Part shown: one piece after another, positions 39,577-47,556 of the stretch
Layout of the letters: each line of letters starts with the position of its first letter
Numbering within the stretch: position 1 is the stretch's first letter
Source of the DNA: Nitrosarchaeum sp.
GTDB taxonomy: Archaea > Thermoproteota > Nitrososphaeria > Nitrososphaerales > Nitrosopumilaceae
NCBI GenBank assembly: GCA_023265135.1
Contig: JAHFUM010000010.1
Span: 1-49,136 of the forward strand
Length of the DNA: 49,136 bases
Direction: 5' to 3'
Program-made: the position numbers and the translations under genes
The notes under the pieces: generated by a model
Databases searched by the model: none
Told to the model about the DNA's origin: nothing
Seen by the model: only the letters and a program-made list of their open reading frames with translations

Positions 39577-40251
39577 TTAACTCCATTCATCATTATCAAA
39601 ATTAACAATTTCCATTGCAGGATGAGTATGTTCTGTGTTTCCAACATCATCGAATAAAATCGGCCACATCTGTCTAAACTTTTGCAATAGTGGGCACATA
39701 ATCTGTCGAATTTGCGGATGAGCTTCTTTAGAAGTTCGCAAAGTCATAATATGACGCCATTCACGCATATTTGCCGTTACAACAATTTCCGTTTTTAAAG
39801 AATTTGGCAGAATAGATCTGGCTTCCTGTGGTTTTGAACCAGTCGCAAGTAATGCAAGATATGTTTGTTCAGATTCTTCGCAAGACTTTTTCCAAAGACT
39901 ATAAGTTCCAGAATACCCAATATAAAAGAAAGGTTCAATTACTGTAATTTCATTTCCAAATTTACCTTTTCCATAATTGCAGTATCTAGTACTTTCTTGA
40001 GTAAAAGATGCAATTCTATGACGAACAAGTTCATGAGTGACACCCCTGTCAGTGACGAAATGAACTGTTATTGCAGCATGTTCTAATGTAGATTCATGCT
40101 TGAAGTTTTTAATACGACCAATAATTTCAATATCACTACCTTCTTCAATCTTATCTTCTGATTTATAAGCAGTTCTAATCCCTCTTTCAATCACTTTAGT
40201 CATTTCTGGTGTATATGCCAGAATTTCAAAACTAGGTTGTACAATACGCAT
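39577..40251 (-). CDS. thyX: Flavin-dependent thymidylate synthase ThyX
   Basis: The ThyX motif RHRX7S is present at 77-87 (RHRIASFTQES), with HESTLEHA and the substrate-binding Arg later (MREWRH). At 224 residues it is a standard ThyX that methylates dUMP using FAD, NADPH and methylene-THF. Together with dCMP deaminase and dUTPase it forms a thymidylate pathway. Confidence 0.95.
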   Translation of the reverse strand: MRIVQPSFEILAYTPEMTKVIERGIRTAYKSEDKIEEGSDIEIIGRIKNFKHESTLEHAAITVHFVTDRGVTHELVRHRIASFTQESTRYCNYGKGKFGNEITVIEPFFYIGYSGTYSLWKKSCEESEQTYLALLATGSKPQEARSILPNSLKTEIVVTANMREWRHIMTLRTSKEAHPQIRQIMCPLLQKFRQMWPILFDDVGNTEHTHPAMEIVNFDNDEWS

Positions 40252-40308
40252 GATATTACTTCTCCTTTAAATATGTAATAAGTTTAATAAATGTTTCTTC
40301 TTTATTGT

Positions 40309-40533
40309 TCAATTATCTAATATCCAATGTTGGTTAAACCCATTAATCATATCTGACATGACCTTATTACCAGATATAACATCTTTAAGTAATCCTTTGG
40401 CAGCCGCTTCTAATCCACGACTAGTTAAATATGCATGATATGCAATCAAGTCATCCCAACAAGTAGGGAAAACTATTTCGCCTGTTTTGCCATTCACAAG
40501 GCACTTATTTTCATGGTTTATATAAATTGTCAC
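40309..40533 (-). CDS. Hypothetical protein, 74 residues, GTG start
   Basis: GTG is preceded by GAGG. The product has two helical halves (YHAYLTSRGLEAAAKGLL). The start context ATTGTGAAGTGACA is nearly identical to that of the gene at 41021. Function is unknown. Confidence 0.6.
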   Translation of the reverse strand: MTIYINHENKCLVNGKTGEIVFPTCWDDLIAYHAYLTSRGLEAAAKGLLKDVISGNKVMSDMINGFNQHWILDN

Positions 40534-40560
40534 TTCACAATCCTCTGGGCATTATTTAAA

Positions 40561-40821
40561 TTACCAACTGGCAAATCTAAGTTTAGTTGCTTTTTTGACA
40601 ACACCATTAGGTGTTTGTATATCATATTCCCCTTGGTCCAAATACGCAAAATTTTTAGAAGTTGCAGCTATATTTTTTGCAATTTCTATTTCTTCATTAG
40701 GGACATCACGACATGCTATGGTAACTGTTAAATGTATGCCATCATCTGGCTTTTCCATATCTAAATGGATTTTAACATTTCTTTCAGTTAAACAATCTTT
40801 GAGTTTATCAACATCAATCAT
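40561..40821 (-). CDS. Hypothetical protein, 86 residues
   Basis: A mixed alpha/beta small protein (IHLTVTIACRDVPNEEI). Its ATG overlaps the stop of the upstream gene. No family is recognised. Confidence 0.65.
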   Translation of the reverse strand: MIDVDKLKDCLTERNVKIHLDMEKPDDGIHLTVTIACRDVPNEEIEIAKNIAATSKNFAYLDQGEYDIQTPNGVVKKATKLRFASW

Positions 40822-41021
40822 TATGACTTCTCCATTGTATAAATTTCATTTGATCCTGAGGTCCTTTTTAGATATTCGCGATATCCATTTTTTCTAAGTA
40901 ATTCTAGCATCAGTGTGCCTTCATCTATTCCAAGTAAAGCTTGTGCATCAGTTAATAGTTCTTTTGATATTGGTTGGATAGTTTCACAAAATTCTTCATA
41001 TGATAATATTTTAGATGTCAC
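40821..41021 (-). CDS. Hypothetical protein, 66 residues, GTG start
   Basis: The GTG at 41021 overlaps the primase stop (GTGA) and has GGAG nine bases upstream. The product is helical (EEFCETIQPISKELL). Function is unknown. Confidence 0.6.
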   Translation of the reverse strand: MTSKILSYEEFCETIQPISKELLTDAQALLGIDEGTLMLELLRKNGYREYLKRTSGSNEIYTMEKS

Positions 41022-42016
41022 TTCACAATTCTCCACATATTAAATTTAAGTTGGGCTTCCAATCCTTGAAAGGTGTTTTTCTTAATCATATCAAGAATTT
41101 TAGATTGACTCCATCCCGCTTGGACTAAACCGTTCAAATCTTTATCTGGCAACCCATCAGGCATTAAACAAACTTTTAAATTCAAGTCTATCATATCCTT
41201 AATAATTTTACAAATATGAGGATTTCTTTTGTCTGCATCTGGAACGTAAATGGCCTGCGCGTTATGGTATACATGAAGTTTACCGTTAGCGATAGCTACA
41301 GCATTTGGGATCATCAGTGAATCGAGTTCGCCCTCGAGGACAAATACTTGTTTTTTTTCATCAATCCTATCTAGACCGAAAAAATGTTCTTTAACAGAAT
41401 CAATGAAAATTCGGTAATATCTCGGTTCATCCTCTTTATGCAATGATCTAGCAGAGTAACCAATAATGTGTCCATCCCTACATCTCCAAGGAATAACCAT
41501 TCTAGGGTGATCTTCGCCCCTCCAATTCTTAAATTTATCTGAGTTTCCTTTACTCCACTCTATAAAATTGGGGGCAAAGTAAAAATCAAATGTTTGAACT
41601 GGAAGTTTGCGTTCATCAGCAATTATCCTACATTCATTGTCAAGTGGAAGATCTTTAACATTTTCTAAACCAGAAAAAATGTTGGGAATATACTTACGAG
41701 TTTCCACTGGAAGAATTGGATCTTTTGTGTCCTTATTTAGATTTTCTTTGAACATTTCCATAGTAAACTGTTTATATAGTGAGTAATCAAATTTATATAA
41801 AAAGGTACTGAATTTTTCAGATATGCCACAATTTTGGCAAAAATATAGGAGAGTTCCACCTTTTTGGAAAAAGTAGCCTCTTTTCTTATTTTTATTTTTT
41901 GCTGAGTCGCCGCAATAACTACATCTACAATTGTAACGATGGTTACCTTTATCAGTAAAACCTTCCAATCTAGGCCCCAACTGTTTCAAATATTTCTCAG
42001 AAATCCATAATGACAT
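41018..42016 (-). CDS. 61: DNA primase (T4 gp61 type)
   Basis: The 332-residue protein has an N-terminal zinc ribbon (C32/C35, C60/C63; CSYCGDS and FCQNCG). A Toprim-like core follows with EGELDSLMI and YVPDADKR. With gp41 helicase it makes RNA primers for lagging-strand synthesis. Length matches T4 gp61 (342). Confidence 0.92.
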   Translation of the reverse strand: MSLWISEKYLKQLGPRLEGFTDKGNHRYNCRCSYCGDSAKNKNKKRGYFFQKGGTLLYFCQNCGISEKFSTFLYKFDYSLYKQFTMEMFKENLNKDTKDPILPVETRKYIPNIFSGLENVKDLPLDNECRIIADERKLPVQTFDFYFAPNFIEWSKGNSDKFKNWRGEDHPRMVIPWRCRDGHIIGYSARSLHKEDEPRYYRIFIDSVKEHFFGLDRIDEKKQVFVLEGELDSLMIPNAVAIANGKLHVYHNAQAIYVPDADKRNPHICKIIKDMIDLNLKVCLMPDGLPDKDLNGLVQAGWSQSKILDMIKKNTFQGLEAQLKFNMWRIVK

Positions 42017-42021
42017 AATGA

Positions 42022-42525
42022 TTACCCGTGTTTGTCAGCCCAATTTAAATCTAAATCTTCTTTATATTCTTTTTCAATAGTAAGTAAATTATGCATTTTT
42101 GGGAGATCTGAAATATCAAAATCGCCAATATCATACGATAGCGTTATATGAGTTTTATACTCAGGATAATCAAATGTTGCTTCATGTTCATCCATCAACT
42201 CTTTATGTCTTTTAATTAATTTTGGAGCATTAATTTCTAATACTAAACAATTCTTTGAATCTTTATGTTCAAGAGATTGTGTTTTCCATATGTGGAACCC
42301 AACTGTTTTAGCACTCATTGGGTATGATGTTTGACTTGGTTTATAATTTGGTAAATATTTTCTACTATATAATAATGTAATATGAAGTTTATCAGTCGGT
42401 ACCCGATTTGGAACATCATGTTCCTTCATATAAGTTTCAATTAAATTATTAGATTTTTTATCTAGGCGCACACCGGCATATGTGCCTTTCATCTCTTCCA
42501 TCAGTTGTTTATATGTTTTTGTCAT
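42022..42525 (-). CDS. acb1: Acb1-type anti-CBASS 2H phosphodiesterase
   Basis: The 167-residue protein carries two HxT motifs (HIT at 48-50 and 126-128) of the 2H phosphoesterase fold. Flanking blocks LLYSRKYLPNY and LSYDIGDFDISDLPK match the T4 Acb1 (57B) pattern. Acb1 degrades cyclic nucleotide messengers of CBASS and stops abortive infection. Its promoter directly upstream suggests early synthesis, as defence evasion requires. Confidence 0.88.
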   Translation of the reverse strand: MTKTYKQLMEEMKGTYAGVRLDKKSNNLIETYMKEHDVPNRVPTDKLHITLLYSRKYLPNYKPSQTSYPMSAKTVGFHIWKTQSLEHKDSKNCLVLEINAPKLIKRHKELMDEHEATFDYPEYKTHITLSYDIGDFDISDLPKMHNLLTIEKEYKEDLDLNWADKHG

Positions 42526-42549
42526 ATGTCAGTTTTATGTTGTAATGAT

Positions 42550-42577
42550 ATTATATAGAACTCTGAATTAAATGAAA
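42550..42577 (-). promoter_or_regulatory. Phage promoter (TTTCAT-16-TATAAT)
   Basis: A recurrent-family promoter 25 bp upstream of the acb1 start. Its -35 is weaker than in the other copies. Confidence 0.7.
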
Positions 42578-42597
42578 GCACTTTATCGGTTTTTATG

Positions 42598-42798
42598 TTA
42601 TTGATTTACAACAATATCTTTGTCTAGTTTTTCATCAAATTGCTCAAACTCATGCATTGATAGCAAAACATATTTTATTAGTGTATTATGAGCATAAACT
42701 GCATTTGGGAGCTTACAAATTAAGTGGATATTGTTATCAATATTTACTTGGCCTACAACTTCAACATTTGTACCATTATATAGTTTTAATATTTGCAT
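42598..42798 (-). CDS. Hypothetical protein, 66 residues
   Basis: The ATG at 42798 lies one base beyond the nuclease stop. The product is strand-rich (MQILKLYNGTNVEVVGQV) and could be an SH3-like barrel. Function is unknown. Confidence 0.6.
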   Translation of the reverse strand: MQILKLYNGTNVEVVGQVNIDNNIHLICKLPNAVYAHNTLIKYVLLSMHEFEQFDEKLDKDIVVNQ

Positions 42799-42799
42799 T

Positions 42800-43495
42800 T
42801 TAATTGAAATGTAATCCAGTTGCAATCTCAATTTCTTTGACTGTTACCTTATACTTCTTGAAAGTATCATTTTTATGTTCAACATTGGGAATCAAATATG
42901 CCTCTACTGTTTGGAAAGAAGGAATTTGAATTACTTTCCATGAATATTCAGGAACTGTTACACCTCTTCCTATATGATTCGATTTTGATCCATAAACAGT
43001 TCCAGAAATGATATAGATAGTATCATTTTTAGCTAAATTATGAGTATAGGTTTCTAATGACTTCCAAATTCCTCGGTTAAAATTTGCAACTTGAGGATGC
43101 ATATTGCTCATTAAAAATGATTCATCCATTGCTTCATTATCGGTTGTAAATAATTCGGCCTCCGCTAGATGACCTTTATCATAAGGCGTACCGACATAAT
43201 CAGAAGGTTTAACCGCATAATCAGGACTCATACTTCCATCAACTCTAAAATTATTTCCTCTGATAATTTTTCCACTCATCATGGAAGGATTAACTTTTGT
43301 TGCAACATAAATTGTAATCTTGTTCACATCATCATATGCCAGTGCATACTTCTTATGGCATACGTATTCAACTTTCACCTGATGCGAAACAATTGGGTAC
43401 TTTCTGAGTGAAAATGACGGGCAATTATTATCTAGAGTATTGGCAAACGTACTTAAAGACAATGCCATTAAAGATACAAATAAAATATTTTTCAT
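42800..43495 (-). CDS. Secreted DNA/RNA non-specific endonuclease
   Basis: The first 18 residues form a clear signal peptide (MKNILFVSLMALSLSTFA), so the enzyme is exported. The beta-beta-alpha-metal core is seen as YDKGH (105-109, DRGH type), LMSNMHPQVANFNRG (129-142) and IWKSLE. It would degrade DNA or RNA in the periplasm or outside, perhaps to scavenge nucleotides or destroy competing DNA. The ATG overlaps the previous stop. Confidence 0.88.
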   Translation of the reverse strand: MKNILFVSLMALSLSTFANTLDNNCPSFSLRKYPIVSHQVKVEYVCHKKYALAYDDVNKITIYVATKVNPSMMSGKIIRGNNFRVDGSMSPDYAVKPSDYVGTPYDKGHLAEAELFTTDNEAMDESFLMSNMHPQVANFNRGIWKSLETYTHNLAKNDTIYIISGTVYGSKSNHIGRGVTVPEYSWKVIQIPSFQTVEAYLIPNVEHKNDTFKKYKVTVKEIEIATGLHFN

Positions 43496-43647
43496 TACGC
43501 TAATCGTTGTTCAATGTGAGTAAAATTTTCAGAATCTCTGGAAGGGAGTTCCCCGTGTTCAATCATCAAGTCAATATATAGACCCATATATTTTTCAGGA
43601 ACTTTACCAAGCCATTTATCTTCATACAAAATATCAAATACAAGCAT
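43495..43647 (-). CDS. Small hypothetical protein, 50 residues
   Basis: GGGAG precedes the ATG, and the TAA overlaps the nuclease ATG (TAATG). The product is acidic and helical. Function is unknown. Confidence 0.65.
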   Translation of the reverse strand: MLVFDILYEDKWLGKVPEKYMGLYIDLMIEHGELPSRDSENFTHIEQRLA

Positions 43648-43694
43648 TTCTATTCTCCCAATTATTAAGTTAATAAATCTATATAAATATCATT

Positions 43695-44150
43695 TTAATT
43701 GTAATTTTCCCAGGGAAATCTAAGCCAACGTTCATCTTGTTTTCTAGATATAGTATTTGCCCAAAAATTGATATTAATAGGACAATCTATATTGTACCAC
43801 ATAGCAGCATACTTCATGCTGTTACAATCGAATGAACGTTCTTTTAATTGTTCCAATGTTACACCCGAATCAATAATATCTTCGACAACTAGAACTTTTT
43901 TATTATTTGCTACTGCACAAATTAAATCCCATTTTTTAGTTTCTTTGTTACAGGAATTGCGATTAGACCATTCTACGAATCTAACATCAGGAACATTCAA
44001 AGAATGACTTAAACAAATCGCTGGAACTGCACCGCCTCGAACAATACCAACAATAACTTCCGGAACCCAAGAAACTGATCGTAATTTTTGAGAAATATTT
44101 TGAATATCTAAATCAAATTGTTCCCATGTATATTTTATATAATCACACAT
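43695..44150 (-). CDS. Phosphoribosyltransferase
   Basis: The PRPP loop VLVVEDIIDSGVT (86-98) and the early VGIVRGGAVPA define a type I PRTase of 151 residues. Close homologues salvage purine bases such as xanthine, guanine or hypoxanthine. It overlaps the QueE stop by 8 bp. This coupling suggests it might act on a deazapurine base or free a competing guanine. Substrate is not visible. Confidence 0.85.
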   Translation of the reverse strand: MCDYIKYTWEQFDLDIQNISQKLRSVSWVPEVIVGIVRGGAVPAICLSHSLNVPDVRFVEWSNRNSCNKETKKWDLICAVANNKKVLVVEDIIDSGVTLEQLKERSFDCNSMKYAAMWYNIDCPININFWANTISRKQDERWLRFPWENYN

Positions 44151-45021
44151 CTATCGCATTTCCTAAGTTAAGACAGTGTAGTCTACCAGAAATATGATAT
44201 CCTTCATTGATAGCTCGTTTTGTTATCTCTTCAATTTCTTTAATGTTTGTTTGCTGATCACGGGTACTTCCAACTGGCATAATAAAGATTGGTGGCATAT
44301 AATCAGGATGATCTAAAACGTCTACTAACTTTTGTAAATGCATCTCAAGTTCATTCCAGGATTCATCCCTATTATTAATAACAACTTTTAAAGTTGTATA
44401 ATTACTGCGATAACCATAACTAGCAATTGCCTTATAATTCCAAGCATATTTTTCACCAGAAACATTGAATAACTTTGGTGATATATTAAACATTGTTCTG
44501 AATGAACATGCATCTAATATTGATCCGAAAGTTCGACTAATATCTGTTGTGCCATTTGTTTCTATTTGAACTGTTTGTGGTGTATAACCAAATGGCTCTT
44601 TATTTAATAGTGTAAATAAGTTACCCAATTCATTTTGCTGCAATAGAGGTTCACCGCCCGTTATACATAGATCAATATCATTACCTGTTTTTGGATGAAT
44701 AAATTTACCATCTGGCAAATAACTGATAACTTCTTTAATAGCATCTTCGACTTTCATATCTCTTCTGAGATGTTTGAATCTTGGATCTATTGCATACAGC
44801 GTATCACAACCATATTCAATGACAGGAAAATCATCTAAAGTTTTAATATCAACAGGATTAATGTTAATTGGGATATAAGTCGATTTATCAGTCGGATTTT
44901 GCTGGGAAAAACCCGGGCAACGAAGATTGCAACCAAACAAGCGCAACCATACTGCTAAGTTACCAGTCCTTGCACCTTCACCCTGAAAACTATAAAATAT
45001 CTGTGAAACGTGTAATGTCAT
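44143..45021 (-). CDS. queE: 7-carboxy-7-deazaguanine synthase (QueE)
   Basis: QueE is a radical SAM enzyme converting 6-carboxytetrahydropterin to 7-carboxy-7-deazaguanine. The 292-residue protein has FQGEGARTG, GCNLRCPGF and a third cluster Cys far away at CDTLY (Cys72), then TGGEPLLQ. The 36-residue gap between second and third Cys is unusual compared with CxxxCxxC and recalls other phage QueE proteins. It ends the chain FolE, QueD, QueE towards DNA modification. QueC is not seen in the window. Confidence 0.93.
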   Translation of the reverse strand: MTLHVSQIFYSFQGEGARTGNLAVWLRLFGCNLRCPGFSQQNPTDKSTYIPININPVDIKTLDDFPVIEYGCDTLYAIDPRFKHLRRDMKVEDAIKEVISYLPDGKFIHPKTGNDIDLCITGGEPLLQQNELGNLFTLLNKEPFGYTPQTVQIETNGTTDISRTFGSILDACSFRTMFNISPKLFNVSGEKYAWNYKAIASYGYRSNYTTLKVVINNRDESWNELEMHLQKLVDVLDHPDYMPPIFIMPVGSTRDQQTNIKEIEEITKRAINEGYHISGRLHCLNLGNAIDV

Positions 45022-45065
45022 TATATATCTCCTTCATCACATCATACAACATTATTTAATTAAAA

Positions 45066-45278
45066 TCAAGTCACTCGACTATTTCCTGAGTATAAAGGCC
45101 CCAAATTATTAACCCATTCTCTTGCTGATTCAATATCAGGAAAAGACTTGAGTTCAAAATAGTTTTTTTCAAGAGATACTGAAAATATAAGAATATATCC
45201 ATCGTATGTATTCATAGAAAGTTTCAACTTAATATCAAACCTCTCAATTACATTAGTTGATATTAAGTCAAAAATCAT
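45066..45278 (-). CDS. Hypothetical protein, 70 residues
   Basis: A small alpha/beta protein ending with SAREWVNNLGPLYS. It lies 2 bp after the neighbour's stop. Function is unknown. Confidence 0.6.
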   Translation of the reverse strand: MIFDLISTNVIERFDIKLKLSMNTYDGYILIFSVSLEKNYFELKSFPDIESAREWVNNLGPLYSGNSRVT

Positions 45279-45280
45279 TA

Positions 45281-45586
45281 TTAACTTTTCTTAGTTTTTT
45301 TAGATTTCTTTTCTAATTCGACTTTATTAGCAAGAATCCATTCACCAGTGTTATCATGGTGAACGTTACTTAAAAAACTAAGATTACCTAGTGCAGTATA
45401 CAAAGCAACGTAAGGATTCTCGCCCTCAATATATGGAGAATTGATAGAAAAGGTTTCTAAAATATGAGATTTCTTACTATCACTAAATACATTCGCCCAA
45501 GCATTCCAATTTTCGGACTTACTACCCCAAATGCGGTCTATTTTTAATATCACCTCACGGGAATTATACGTTGCTTTGATTGCCAT
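45281..45586 (-). CDS. Hypothetical protein, 101 residues
   Basis: A soluble protein with a lysine-rich tail (KSKKTKKS). It contains RIWGSKSENWNAW and is mostly strand with helices. Function is unknown. Confidence 0.65.
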   Translation of the reverse strand: MAIKATYNSREVILKIDRIWGSKSENWNAWANVFSDSKKSHILETFSINSPYIEGENPYVALYTALGNLSFLSNVHHDNTGEWILANKVELEKKSKKTKKS

Positions 45587-45589
45587 TAG

Positions 45590-45778
45590 TTATCCCCTAT
45601 CTGATGTTTCAGGTATTTCATCAGAGCCTTGCTGTGCTTGAACTTGTGCAACAGCATCAGCCTTAACGCGATCGAATAAATCCCTTGATACCTCTAGAGG
45701 TAGTTTGGCTAATCCAGCTAAAACTGCTTCTGTTTCTGGTATTGAAAAATTCAATGTAATTTTCACTTCTGTTCCCAT
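45590..45778 (-). CDS. Hypothetical protein, 62 residues
   Basis: A small acidic protein beginning MGTEVKITLNFSIPETEAV and ending in a disordered acidic tail. It is the leftmost-transcribed gene behind the small plus ORF. Function is unknown. Confidence 0.65.
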   Translation of the reverse strand: MGTEVKITLNFSIPETEAVLAGLAKLPLEVSRDLFDRVKADAVAQVQAQQGSDEIPETSDRG

Positions 45779-45866
45779 TCACTTCTCCTTAATTATTGTT
45801 AATTATTGTTACCTATTGTATAGTTGAATTCCAATTATTCAATAAATACTAAACAAGGAATATTCA

Positions 45867-46049
45867 ATGAATAATATTTATATTAAAAATATCGAATATA
45901 ATTGCAACTACAACAAATATTCTACATGGTATATCAATATTTGTCAAAATGCATGTCTACGCATTAAATCTGATAACTTATTAGAAGCTAGAAAATACAA
46001 AAATTGGATATTAGAAATTATTGACTGCCAATCGAATATTTTTGAATGA
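45867..46049 (+). CDS. Small plus-strand ORF, possible homing-gene remnant
   Basis: AAGGA precedes the ATG. The product (MNNIYIKNIEYN...EARKYKNWILEI) ends like AP2-type DNA-contact segments of phage homing genes. It overlaps the RegA stop by 32 bp on the opposite strand. An AATAAATA sequence lies just upstream. Uncertain. Confidence 0.35.
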   Translation: MNNIYIKNIEYNCNYNKYSTWYINICQNACLRIKSDNLLEARKYKNWILEIIDCQSNIFE

Positions 46050-46398
46050 GGTCCCAACTTTCCTTATCTTTGTAAGATAAGATTTTTATTGGGGGTGGCT
46101 GACTACTTATTTGAACCTTTTCGGGTTCAATAATTGTCAACAATCCCCAATCCTGCATAAGAGAACAAATATGGTTTCTTCTCTCATAATCTTCATCCGT
46201 TATATTTGCTGGTTTACCATCAAGTTTGAAAAGTTCTTTAAAATGCATGATATAGTATTCACCACGTTTATGAAATATATGAACACTTTGATATAAAGTT
46301 TTTGTTCTGTTTGAAGCAACACCAATTCTAGTTAAAGTCTCTTTAACTAGCAAAAATGTATCAGGCTTATCTATAGTTATTTTAATTCCAAAGTCCAT
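46018..46398 (-). CDS. regA: Translational repressor RegA
   Basis: The 126-residue protein matches T4 RegA (122) in length and blocks: KPDTFLLVKETLTRIG, TLYQSVHIFHKRGEYYIMHFKE, LDGK and the ending YSIGSQ. RegA represses many early mRNAs by binding initiation sites. As in T4 the gene follows gp62. Confidence 0.95.
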   Translation of the reverse strand: MDFGIKITIDKPDTFLLVKETLTRIGVASNRTKTLYQSVHIFHKRGEYYIMHFKELFKLDGKPANITDEDYERRNHICSLMQDWGLLTIIEPEKVQISSQPPPIKILSYKDKESWDLIQKYSIGSQ

Positions 46399-46766
46399 TA
46401 TCTTCCACCAGTATTCATTTTTTCTTCAAATTGTTTAATATCAGTAGGACTCATAAGTTTATGATAAGTCTCTGCCACTTGTCTGTTGCATTGATATTTA
46501 TTCATAATTAATCCAACTATATTATTTATATCAGATTGTTTTGTCCACTTACCCCAACGTTTTCCTTTTGGTATACCAAAATATAAGAAATCTCTCTGAA
46601 TGTCTTTATCCAAGGAATAATATTTATTCATAGCTTCAGCAAAAAATACAGTATCCATCATATTACTAAATCCTCTATTCACCATCCAAGGATTATATTG
46701 GGAAATTTCATACTCTAATGGAGTTTTTTCACTCAAATGTTTAATTATATCAAATGGGGAAATCAT
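46398..46766 (-). CDS. 62: Clamp loader small subunit (T4 gp62 type)
   Basis: The 122-residue protein contains SPFDIIKHLSEK, YNPWMVNRGFSN and GKRWGKWTK, the signature of gp62. It is shorter than T4 gp62 (187), as in some distant relatives. It works with gp44 in loading the clamp. Its stop overlaps RegA's start by one base. Confidence 0.9.
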   Translation of the reverse strand: MISPFDIIKHLSEKTPLEYEISQYNPWMVNRGFSNMMDTVFFAEAMNKYYSLDKDIQRDFLYFGIPKGKRWGKWTKQSDINNIVGLIMNKYQCNRQVAETYHKLMSPTDIKQFEEKMNTGGR

Positions 46767-46800
46767 ATTAATCTCTAAATTTAGAAATGATTCTCACTTA

Positions 46801-47556
46801 TTACTTCCACTCTATAGATGGACTAATTAATATACTTGTTAGAAACGCCACACGATTAATTTCCTTATCAGCGCAGAAATAATCTTTGTAAGAATATTCC
46901 CCTAATAAAAGTATCATATCAGGAATAGACTTAGAAATCAACTTTTCTGACGCATAATCATAAAACATCCTAAATAAGTGAGTCGAATCTATATCAGAAT
47001 GTTCACTAACCCATTTACGCATATCACCAAACTTTTTGTTCTTTAGTGATGTGATTAATTGATTAAATGACTCATCGGATAAATTGAGTAAAACACTAGC
47101 ATCAATCTTACCGCCTGCGGCATATCCCTGAAGTTCATTCAACACAGAACGAAAATCTGGAAACTTTTTCATAATAAGTTCCGCTACAGGTTTCTTTTCA
47201 TAATCAACACCCTCTTTATCAAGAATAAAGAATACTCTTTTAAGAAACTGTGCCGCAATATTTGTTTTTTCATCTCTGTTAATTTTAAAATCTATAACCT
47301 TGCAACGACTACGAATAGGGTCAATTATTTTTGCGGCGAAATTAGCTGTCAGAATTACACTGTGATTTTTTGAAAATTCTTCAATAAATCCACGAAGTGC
47401 TTGTTGCCCTTGAGCTGACATCCCATCACAATTATGTGTTAACACTGGCTGAGCGCCAATAAAAAAACAATTATTTTTAGGAACATGCAAATCATATACA
47501 TGATGAGTTGATTCAACTCTTTTAATTGACTTTATCCGTAACAAAGTATGATCCAT
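46801..47556 (-). CDS. 44: Clamp loader gp44, C-terminal half with intein-C
   Basis: The first 42 residues (VYDLHVPKNNCFFIG, then VLTHN) are the C-terminal part of a split intein, with its own start codon and AAGGGG. After Cys+1 the clamp loader continues: CDGMSAQGQQALRGFIEEF, ILTANFAAKIIDPIRSRC (sensor 1 and SRC). It must be joined in trans to the N-terminal half encoded upstream. The HEG gene lies between and overlaps this start by 35 bp. Confidence 0.92.
   Translation of the reverse strand: MDHTLLRIKSIKRVESTHHVYDLHVPKNNCFFIGAQPVLTHNCDGMSAQGQQALRGFIEEFSKNHSVILTANFAAKIIDPIRSRCKVIDFKINRDEKTNIAAQFLKRVFFILDKEGVDYEKKPVAELIMKKFPDFRSVLNELQGYAAGGKIDASVLLNLSDESFNQLITSLKNKKFGDMRKWVSEHSDIDSTHLFRMFYDYASEKLISKSIPDMILLLGEYSYKDYFCADKEINRVAFLTSILISPSIEWK
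47431..47556 (-). mobile_element. Split intein, C-terminal part
   Basis: A 42-residue segment ending in the canonical His-Asn and followed by Cys. VYDLHVPKNNCFFIG is intein block F. Its length is typical for split intein C fragments. Confidence 0.9.

Noticed and set aside
43695-44150. The gene next to queE as QueC
   Set aside because: It has a PRPP-binding phosphoribosyltransferase loop and no QueC PP-loop or zinc motifs.
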